From Paramagnetospirillum magnetotacticum MS-1 (GTDB taxonomy: Bacteria; Pseudomonadota; Alphaproteobacteria; Rhodospirillales; Magnetospirillaceae): 64,000 nucleotides of DNA. Location: the NCBI RefSeq assembly GCF_000829825.1, contig NZ_JXSL01000020.1, positions 372,001 through 436,000 on the forward strand, in the 5' to 3' direction. Below the pieces are notes generated by a model, which saw only the letters and a list, made by a program, of their open reading frames with translations, had not been told where the DNA came from and searched no databases. Of this stretch, positions 8,251 through 14,620 are shown one piece after another. A program made the position numbers and the translations under genes. Every line of letters starts with the position of its first letter. The first letter of the stretch is position 1.

Positions 8251-8580
8251 ATGAGCCAAGAAACAAAGGCGCTTATTGTTGCGGGTATAGCTGCTGCATG
8301 TGTTCTAGTCGCCTACTTCATCCCCACTGGTGTGGCATGGCAGAGGAAACACCAATCCCGCAGGGCCATCTTTATCCTCAATTTGGCATTAGGCTGGACC
8401 GGCCTGGGGTGGCTGGTTTCCATAATTTGGGCATTTACTGGAACCAGCAAAGAAGCGGCTGCAGATATAGCAATCGCAACATCACGGCCAGACAATGACA
8501 CTATCGCCTGCCCTAAATGCGCCGAAACGATTAAGAGGGCAGCCAGAGTTTGCCGGTTCTGCGGCCATGAAATTGCCTGA
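8251..8580 (+). CDS. Superinfection immunity (Imm-like) membrane protein with zinc ribbon
   Basis: A 109-residue protein. Two transmembrane segments (about residues 9-29 and 40-64) include FILNLALGWTGLGWLVSIIW, the hallmark of the T4 Imm-type superinfection immunity family, which blocks DNA entry of related phages at the inner membrane. The C-terminus carries a zinc ribbon with two CxxC pairs (CPKCAETIKRAARVCRFCG). ATG 8251 is preferred over the upstream in-frame codon at 8236. It fits an element that protects its host, or itself, from competitors. Confidence 0.7.
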   Translation: MSQETKALIVAGIAAACVLVAYFIPTGVAWQRKHQSRRAIFILNLALGWTGLGWLVSIIWAFTGTSKEAAADIAIATSRPDNDTIACPKCAETIKRAARVCRFCGHEIA

Positions 8581-8627
8581 TCAAGGCCGCCACACCACCG
8601 CCATCTTCGGCTGGCAGCATGGCCAGC

Positions 8628-8879
8628 ATGAACACCACCCCCACCATCGCCGTGCTGATCCTGTCCACCGCTACCAGCGCCCTGGCTGCTGATACGCCGC
8701 CATCCATCCGGGTGATTGGCCAACAGGTCTATACGGTGGATCAGCGGGGCAACACCACCGGGACCATCCGAGAGCTGAGTCCGGGGAACTGGCACGTCCT
8801 GGATCAGAAGGGGATGACGGTTCGTACGATCCAGACGCCGCCGGGCTGCCAGCCGTTCTTGCCGTGCCAGGGTCGGTAA
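8628..8879 (+). CDS. Small secreted hypothetical protein
   Basis: An 83-residue protein with a Sec-type signal peptide (MNTTPTIAVLILSTATSALA, cleavage likely after ALA). The mature part is short with a repeated V-D/T-Q-x-G-x-T pattern (YTVDQRGNTTGT, HVLDQKGMTVRT) and a C-terminal CxxxxxC. An ATG three codons upstream (8619) is an alternative start. Function unknown. Confidence 0.5.
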   Translation: MNTTPTIAVLILSTATSALAADTPPSIRVIGQQVYTVDQRGNTTGTIRELSPGNWHVLDQKGMTVRTIQTPPGCQPFLPCQGR

Positions 8880-8916
8880 CGCGTTATTGAGAGTCGCGCC
8901 CATGGTAACGCGTTAT
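8875..8916 (+). repeat. Two copies of GGTAACGCGTTAT upstream of the integrase
   Basis: GGTAACGCGTTAT occurs at 8875-8887 and 8904-8916, 29 bases apart. The core TAACGCGTTA is a perfect palindrome. The pair lies about 85-125 bases before the integrase start and may be an operator controlling it. Confidence 0.5.
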
Positions 8917-8998
8917 GGAGTGATGATCCGATTTGTTTGACAACGGGAATTTTTACAGAAATACTGATAACAGGATTTTTTCTGGAAGGGTTCCCCCC

Positions 8999-10273
8999 AT
9001 GGCAAACGGATCAGTCTATCAGCTCATACGCGACGGCAAGCCTGTGCTGCGCAAGAGCGGCAAACCCATTTGGTGCGTCGAGTACAAAGCGCCTGACGGC
9101 AAGCGGGTGACCAAGTCCACCTTCGTGTCCAAGCGGGAGGCCGAGTCGTTCTTGGCCGAAATCACGGTGGAGAAAAAGCGGGGCGTCCATGTCGCCGAGC
9201 GCGACTCCATCACTGTGGAGAAGGCCGCCGAGAACTGGCTGAAAGACGCAGAGGCGGCCGGGCTGGAACGCTCCACACAGGAGCAATATGAACGGCACGT
9301 TCGCATCTACATCAACCCGAAGCTCGGCACCACCAAGCTGTCAAAGCTGACCCTGGCCGACGTCTCCAACTTCCGCGATGACGTGACCGCCGGATGGGAA
9401 GGGGAGGGGGGCAAGCGGATCGGATCGCCTGCCATGGCCGGGAAGGTGTTCACGTCGCTGCGGTCCATCATTTCCCTGGCCCAAGAGAAAGGCTTCGTCG
9501 CCACGAATGTTTGCGCCGCCGCCCGCCGGAAGAAGAAGAGCAAGCGGCACGCTCCGACCAACGGGGCCGCTATGCGGATCCCGACCATTCCAGAGATCGA
9601 AGCACTTGAGAAAGCAGCCGCTGAACACTACCCCGGCAAGATGCACGCCATGTTGTCCACCGCAATCCTCACCGGTCTGCGGCTGTCAGAGCTGCGGGGG
9701 CTGCGCTGGGCTAACGTCGATCTGGACGCTGGCAAGCTTCAGGTGGTCGAGCGGGCCAACGAGTGGGGCGAGATCGGTTCACCGAAGTCCGAGACGTCCT
9801 GGCGGACCATGGACATGGGCAAGCCTCTGGTGGCCACCATGCGCGCTTGGAAGCTCGCCCAGCCGCTTGCAGAACGGGGTAAGAATCTGGTCTTCCCCAA
9901 TGGTGCCGGGAATGTCGAATCGGCGTCCAATCTCCATCACCGGTTCGTCCACCCGGTTCAGGTCCAAGCCAAGCTGATCGGCGAGGACGAGGACACCCGG
10001 TTTTCGTGGCATGACTTCAGGCACCTTTATGCTTCGATCCACATAGCGAACGGGCGGACTGTTGTGGAGGTACAGCACCTGTTGGGACACTCGACTCCAT
10101 CCACCACCCTGAACACATACGCCCACTTGTTCCAGGCCACGGGCGAAAAACGCAACGCAGGCGATGATATTGCAGCGGCCCTTTTCGGAGCGTCCCAGAA
10201 CAAACCGGAGCGTAAAGTGGATTCCAGAAAAACACCCAGAAAAAACGCTGTAACCCGCATAAAACATAGCTAA
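8999..10273 (+). CDS. int: Tyrosine site-specific integrase
   Basis: A 424-residue tyrosine recombinase that integrates and excises the element at tRNA-Met. It has an N-terminal arm-binding region (MANGSVYQLIRDGKPV...WCVEYKAPDGKR, residues 1-45), a SAM-like core-binding domain (about 70-180) and the catalytic domain with R228 (TGLRLSEL), H338-x-x-R341 (HDFRH), H364 (LGHS) and the nucleophile Y374 (NTYAH). All catalytic residues are present, so the gene looks functional. ATG 8999, with GGAAGGG upstream, is chosen over an in-frame TTG at 8933. The 3' end abuts attR. Confidence 0.93.
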   Translation: MANGSVYQLIRDGKPVLRKSGKPIWCVEYKAPDGKRVTKSTFVSKREAESFLAEITVEKKRGVHVAERDSITVEKAAENWLKDAEAAGLERSTQEQYERHVRIYINPKLGTTKLSKLTLADVSNFRDDVTAGWEGEGGKRIGSPAMAGKVFTSLRSIISLAQEKGFVATNVCAAARRKKKSKRHAPTNGAAMRIPTIPEIEALEKAAAEHYPGKMHAMLSTAILTGLRLSELRGLRWANVDLDAGKLQVVERANEWGEIGSPKSETSWRTMDMGKPLVATMRAWKLAQPLAERGKNLVFPNGAGNVESASNLHHRFVHPVQVQAKLIGEDEDTRFSWHDFRHLYASIHIANGRTVVEVQHLLGHSTPSTTLNTYAHLFQATGEKRNAGDDIAAALFGASQNKPERKVDSRKTPRKNAVTRIKHS

Positions 10274-10282
10274 ACAACAGGC

Positions 10283-10329
10283 ATCATAATCCTGGGGTCG
10301 GGGGTTCAAGTCCCTCTCCCGCTACCATC
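10283..10329 (+). repeat. attR: 47-bp repeat, orphan tRNA-Met 3' fragment
   Basis: Exact copy of 4611-4657. It contains the anticodon loop onwards of tRNA-Met but no 5' half, so it is not a tRNA gene. It marks the right end of the element and begins nine bases after the integrase stop. Confidence 0.93.
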
Positions 10330-10352
10330 TCGACAGTCCTTGCGACTGACAT

Positions 10353-10395
10353 AAGCCTTCCCAGGGTGCAAGACCTTGGGGAGGCTTCGTGTTTT
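10353..10395 (+). terminator. Displaced host terminator of tRNA-Met
   Basis: AAGCCTTCCCA (10353-10363) pairs with TGGGGAGGCTT (10377-10387) with one G-U, followed by CGTGTTTTT. It lies downstream of attR in the host sequence and probably terminated the tRNA-Met transcript before the element inserted. Confidence 0.65.
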
Positions 10396-10566
10396 TCGGC
10401 TCGCCACTGAAATTTCAGCTAGGTCTCTTTCCCGGCGCCTTTGGCGCGGCCGGTTCTGGCGGCGTTGTTCGCGACCAATGCCCCAGGCATAGAGAATGTG
10501 TTATCCATCGTATGTCCATTTTTCAGGGCTATACTTCCCCATGCGGCACTTTGGACGCTTGGCCCG

Positions 10567-12276
10567 ATGATTCTGAGGACGATGAGGACAGTGGCAAGCT
10601 GGTGGGGATCGTCTGAAATCAAGGTTCTGGGCACTTGTCTGGCGTTTCTTGGCGCATTCTTGCCCTGTGCCGCCAGCGCGCAAAGTCGCCTGCCTTCTAC
10701 GGTGGAGCCCGGGCGCGAGCGGCCTGCGCCCTCGCTTGCCCCCCAGGGGAATTTCGACATCACCATTCCGGCGCCCAAACGCGCGCCATTGGGCCAGGAC
10801 GTGGACCTGCTGCGCTTTCAGGTGCGCGAGATCCTCATCGAGGGCTCGACCGTCCTCAGCGGGAATGACCTGTCCGCCCTGACCGCGCCGCTGATCGGGC
10901 GCGAGGCGTCGCTGTCGGACATTATCGCCATCGCCGAGGCCATCGAGGCCCGTTATCGGGAAGAGGGCTATCTGCTGGTCCGCACCGTGGTCCCGCCTCA
11001 GCGGACCAGGAACGGCATCTTCCGCATTCAGGTGGTCGAAGGCCATATCGGCTCGGTTTCCGTGGAAGGGCTGAGCGGCGCGGAGGAGGCCCGTGCCCGG
11101 GGAATGCTTTTGCCCCTGCTGGCCGAGCGGCCCTTGCGTAATGCCACCATGGAACGGGCCCTGCTGCTGTTGAACGACCTGCCCGGCATGAAGGCCGTGG
11201 GCTTGCTGAAGCCCTCCAAGGAGGAGACCGGCGCCGCCGATCTGGTGGTGACGGCCAAGGTCGCGGCGGTGGACGTGACCGCCAGCATCGATAACCGTTC
11301 GTCGCGCTACGAGGGGCCGTGGGTCGCCAATTCCGATCTTGGGCTCAATTCGCTCTCCGGTTTCGGCGAACGAGTCTCATTGGGCGTATCAAGCACGCCC
11401 GATGGCCGCAAGAAGAAGGCCGTGCGCCTGGGCTATGCCCAGCCCCTGGGCGTGGATGGACTCCTGGCCTCCTTGGCCTTCGACTATTCCATGTCCCGGC
11501 CGGGCTTCACTTTGTCCGAGCAGGATGCCCGCACCTTCAGTTCCAATCTCGGCGGTAGGATCGCCTATCCCGTGATTCGCAGCCGGGCTCATACCGTCAT
11601 GGCCGAAGGCGGCCTGACGGCGCGCATGGCCAACAGCCATCTGTCGGGCGCTCCGGTCAGCTTCGACCGCTGGCGGGTGGCCGATGCGAAACTGTCCTGG
11701 CTGCATTCCGGCTGGCTGTCGGGCGTGAACAGCATGGGCGCCGGGATATCGCGGGGATTGCCGCAATTGGGCGGCAGCCAGAAGGACGTTGAACTGTTGT
11801 CGCGCGGCGGCGCCGATCCCGGCTTCACCAAATACACCTTCGACATCAGCCGTCTGCAGAATCTGGCGCCCGCCTGGGATCTTTATGTGGGCGCCTCCGG
11901 GCAATACGCCGACCGGACCTTGCTGTCGGGTGAGGAATTCGCCCTGGGCGGCACCACTTTCGGCCATGGTTTCGATCCCAGCGCGCTGCTGGGCGATCAC
12001 GGTTTTGGAACCACCGTATCCTTGCGCCACGACATCTCGCCCCTGGCGCCCATGGTGCGGTCGTTAATGGCCTACACCTTCTACGACGCCGGGCTGGTCT
12101 GGACGCACAGCACGGGCGGACAGCAGGGCCTGGCCTCGTTTGGCGGCGGGCTACGCTCGGCTTTGAACGAAAGCCTGGAAGGCACATTGGAACTGGCCCA
12201 TCGCGCCTATGGGGCGGACAGCACCGCCGGGGGACATTTCGCCCGCGTCATCGTTGCTTTGTCGGGACGGTTCTAG
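10567..12276 (+). CDS. TpsB two-partner secretion outer membrane transporter (ShlB/FhaC family)
   Basis: This is the outer membrane partner that exports the TpsA protein encoded two bases downstream. After a signal peptide (hydrophobic VLGTCLAFLGAFLPCAASA), a POTRA domain covers about residues 65-135 (FQVREILIEGSTVLSGNDL and REEGYLLVRTVVPPQ). A second, TpsB-type POTRA follows, and a 16-stranded beta barrel ends in the typical C-terminal aromatic (SGRF). The FhaC signature loop lies in the last third. ATG 10567 is chosen since the upstream in-frame codons (from 10441) encode no signal peptide-like start; ATG 10582 is another option. It heads an operon of five genes. Confidence 0.88.
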   Translation: MILRTMRTVASWWGSSEIKVLGTCLAFLGAFLPCAASAQSRLPSTVEPGRERPAPSLAPQGNFDITIPAPKRAPLGQDVDLLRFQVREILIEGSTVLSGNDLSALTAPLIGREASLSDIIAIAEAIEARYREEGYLLVRTVVPPQRTRNGIFRIQVVEGHIGSVSVEGLSGAEEARARGMLLPLLAERPLRNATMERALLLLNDLPGMKAVGLLKPSKEETGAADLVVTAKVAAVDVTASIDNRSSRYEGPWVANSDLGLNSLSGFGERVSLGVSSTPDGRKKKAVRLGYAQPLGVDGLLASLAFDYSMSRPGFTLSEQDARTFSSNLGGRIAYPVIRSRAHTVMAEGGLTARMANSHLSGAPVSFDRWRVADAKLSWLHSGWLSGVNSMGAGISRGLPQLGGSQKDVELLSRGGADPGFTKYTFDISRLQNLAPAWDLYVGASGQYADRTLLSGEEFALGGTTFGHGFDPSALLGDHGFGTTVSLRHDISPLAPMVRSLMAYTFYDAGLVWTHSTGGQQGLASFGGGLRSALNESLEGTLELAHRAYGADSTAGGHFARVIVALSGRF

Positions 12277-12278
12277 CC

Positions 12279-14474
12279 ATGAACACCATGACACGCCGCA
12301 CTTTGCTTCTGGCCAGCACCATCTTGGCCTTCGCTACCCTCCAGACCGCTCTGGCCGCGCCCCAGAGCGGCACCGTGGTCAGCGGAAAGGCCACCATCAC
12401 CCAAAGCGGCAATACCCTGATCATCGTCCAGCAAAGCGCGACCCTGGTCATCAACTGGAACAGCTTTTCCATCGGGGCTGGGGAAGTGGTGCGCATCACC
12501 CAGCCCAATGCCCAGGCCTCCATCCTCAACCGGGTCACCGGCAGCACCATCTCCAGCCTGAACGGCCAGTTGCTGGCCAATGGCATCGTCTTCATCGTCA
12601 ATCCCAACGGCATCCAGATCGGCAGCAGCGGGCGCATTTCGGCGGGCTCTTTCGTCGCCACCACGTCTTCCATCGCCAATGCGGACTTCCTGGCTGGGCG
12701 CTATGTCTTCGCCGCCGCTCCGTCGGGCAGCAGTGTGGCCAATGCTGGCATCATCAGCGCCTTGCCCGGTGGCACGGTGATCCTGGCCGCAATCCAGGTG
12801 GAGAATTCGGGCCGCATCGAGGCGCCCCAAGGCACGGTGGCCCTGGGCGCCGCCAAGACCTTCAACGTCGACATCAACGGCGACGGATTGCTGCGCTATC
12901 AGGTGGGCGAGGCGGCGATAGGCGCGGTGGCCACCAATACGGGGGCCATCAGCGTTCCCGGAGGTCAAGTGCTGATCGCGGCGCGCTCCATCGATTCGGT
13001 GGCGCGCGAGGTGATCAATGTGGGCGGGCTGGTGGAGGCCAATTCCGTCTCGGCCCATAATGGCGAGATCGTCTTCGACGGCGGGGCAACCGGCATCGTC
13101 TCGGTCACGGGCCAAGTCCAGGCCCAGGGCGTCAATAGCGGCGAGACCGGCGGCACGGTCAAGGTGCTGGGCGAGACCGTGGCGGTGATGGACAATGCCC
13201 GTGTCGATGCCTCGGGCGCGGCGGGTGGTGGCACCGTGCTGGTGGGCGGCAACTGGCATGGCGAGGGCGCCGAGCCCAAATCCCAGGTGGCCTATCTCGC
13301 CGCCTCATCGGTGGTGGCGGCGGATGCCACCGAGAAGGGCAATGGTGGTCAGGTGGTGGTGTGGTCCGAGAACACCACGCGCAATTACGGCACAATCAGC
13401 GTCAAGGGCGGGCCGCAGGGCGGCGACGGCGGCGCGGTGGAAGTCTCCAGCCGGGGGGCTCTCGACTTTCAGGGCGACGTGATCCGAACCGCCGCCTTAG
13501 GGCGTGCGGGCAGCCTGCTACTTGATCCGCTGGATTTCAACATCACGGCCGGACCCAATGCCGGTCCCACCAATATGGGCGGCTCACCGCTGGAGCCCAC
13601 CGCTGGCGGCGCCTCCATCAATGACGGCAAGATCAATAATCTGCTGGGAGGCGGCTCGTTGACGCTGCGGACCTTGGCGGGCGGCAATATCACCATGATG
13701 AACAACGCCCATATCAATTCGGGCAGCGCCAATTCGCTGACCATCAATTCCGGGGGAGATTTCAACGGCCAGTCGGGGGCGACCATCAATATCGGCGGCA
13801 GCCTGACCATTACCGCGGCCAATCAGCTCAGCTATTCCGTGGGCGGTACGGTGACCGGCAACATTACCCTGTCGGGCGCGGGCGTGAATCTGGGCGGCGG
13901 CGGGGCCACCACCATCACGTCGACCACCGGCTATATCGACGTGACCGCCACCGGCAGCAATATCACCAATCAAGCGACGCTCACCGCCAATGCCGTTGGG
14001 GTTAGGCTGCACAATCCCTCCGGAGGTGGTTCTCAGTTACCTCCGCCTCCTCCGCCTTCTCCGTTTGGGGGGGGAAGCGCAGGCGCTGCGGGGCCAGGAT
14101 TCGGGATGGGGATGGGGCCAGGGGGCGGCCCGGGCCCCGGAGCGCGTTCGGGGCCGGGCGTTGGCGATGTGCTGGGGGGCAACGGTCCCGCGGCCCAAGG
14201 ACCGGCGGGCGAGAATGGCGGCGAATCCGCCTTCGGGCCACCCGCAGGCGAGGGCGGCCCCCAGAATGCCGCCGAGGGCGCGCCAGCCGGAGCGCCGCCA
14301 CCCGGTGGCGGTGGCCGCGAGGGGCCGCGCCGCGAGCCTCCGGCCAAGACCTCGGTGGCCCAGGTCATCCCCGGCCTGCTTCAGCGTGAAGTGGCCCCGG
14401 CTCCCGGCGGCAACCAGGGCGTTCCGGGTGTGAGCCAGCGCTACTCCAGCTTCGGGAATCCCGCGCTGTGGTAA
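12279..14474 (+). CDS. TpsA-type filamentous hemagglutinin domain protein
   Basis: A 731-residue secreted exoprotein, the likely substrate of the adjacent TpsB. It has a signal peptide (cleavage near residue 27), then the TPS domain with INWNSFSIG (about 58-66) and the NPNGI motif at 108-112, followed by beta-helix-like sequence rich in Gly, Asn, Ser and Thr. It is short for a TpsA and lacks long repeat arrays. The last ~140 residues are Pro/Gly-rich (PPPPPPSPFGGG onward) with little order expected. Adhesion or contact function is the family norm, not shown here. Two bases separate it from tpsB. Confidence 0.85.
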   Translation: MNTMTRRTLLLASTILAFATLQTALAAPQSGTVVSGKATITQSGNTLIIVQQSATLVINWNSFSIGAGEVVRITQPNAQASILNRVTGSTISSLNGQLLANGIVFIVNPNGIQIGSSGRISAGSFVATTSSIANADFLAGRYVFAAAPSGSSVANAGIISALPGGTVILAAIQVENSGRIEAPQGTVALGAAKTFNVDINGDGLLRYQVGEAAIGAVATNTGAISVPGGQVLIAARSIDSVAREVINVGGLVEANSVSAHNGEIVFDGGATGIVSVTGQVQAQGVNSGETGGTVKVLGETVAVMDNARVDASGAAGGGTVLVGGNWHGEGAEPKSQVAYLAASSVVAADATEKGNGGQVVVWSENTTRNYGTISVKGGPQGGDGGAVEVSSRGALDFQGDVIRTAALGRAGSLLLDPLDFNITAGPNAGPTNMGGSPLEPTAGGASINDGKINNLLGGGSLTLRTLAGGNITMMNNAHINSGSANSLTINSGGDFNGQSGATINIGGSLTITAANQLSYSVGGTVTGNITLSGAGVNLGGGGATTITSTTGYIDVTATGSNITNQATLTANAVGVRLHNPSGGGSQLPPPPPPSPFGGGSAGAAGPGFGMGMGPGGGPGPGARSGPGVGDVLGGNGPAAQGPAGENGGESAFGPPAGEGGPQNAAEGAPAGAPPPGGGGREGPRREPPAKTSVAQVIPGLLQREVAPAPGGNQGVPGVSQRYSSFGNPALW

Positions 14475-14498
14475 GGCTGGCGCTCTTTGACCCCCAGT

Positions 14499-14602
14499 GT
14501 CATCCCGAGCGACGTCGAGGGATCTCCGCCTGGGCCATTGGTGCCGGTTCTGAAAATTCGTGCCAGAACGAGATCCCTTCTCCCGGTGGTCGTCGGGATG
14601 AC
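14499..14602 (+). repeat. Palindromic dispersed repeat, copy A (104 bp)
   Basis: The element begins GTCATCCCGA and ends TCGGGATGAC, with inner arms GAGGGATCTC and GAGATCCCTT, forming a long imperfect hairpin. A near copy lies at 20187-20292. Such boundary-conserved palindromes are miniature mobile or extragenic palindromic repeats. Copy A lies between tpsA and the CHAT gene and, if an upstream start were used, would be translated into the CHAT protein. Confidence 0.75.
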
Positions 14603-14620
14603 ACATCAATAAGTTCTGCG

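Larger units (their letters stand above)
4611..10329 (+). mobile_element. tRNA-Met integrated satellite-like element (about 5.7 kb)
   Basis: Two identical 47-base copies (4611-4657 and 10283-10329) of the tRNA-Met 3' half bound the region. The left copy is inside the intact tRNA; the right copy is an orphan fragment directly after the integrase gene. Between them lie an excisionase-like gene, a MerR-like regulator, an HK97-type capsid gene, five small ORFs, an Imm-like immunity gene and the integrase. There is no recognisable terminase, portal, protease, tail, replication or lysis gene. It is therefore a phage satellite, a capsid-carrying island or a decayed prophage. Gene density and strand bias (all plus strand) suggest a streamlined unit rather than random debris. 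Confidence 0.88.

Noticed and set aside
10283-10329. tRNA-Met-like sequence
   Set aside because: Only the 3' half is present; it is the attR copy, not a gene.
14468-14620. N-terminal extension of the CHAT protein
   Set aside because: Most of it is a translated palindromic repeat; a signal peptide starts at the GTG 14621.
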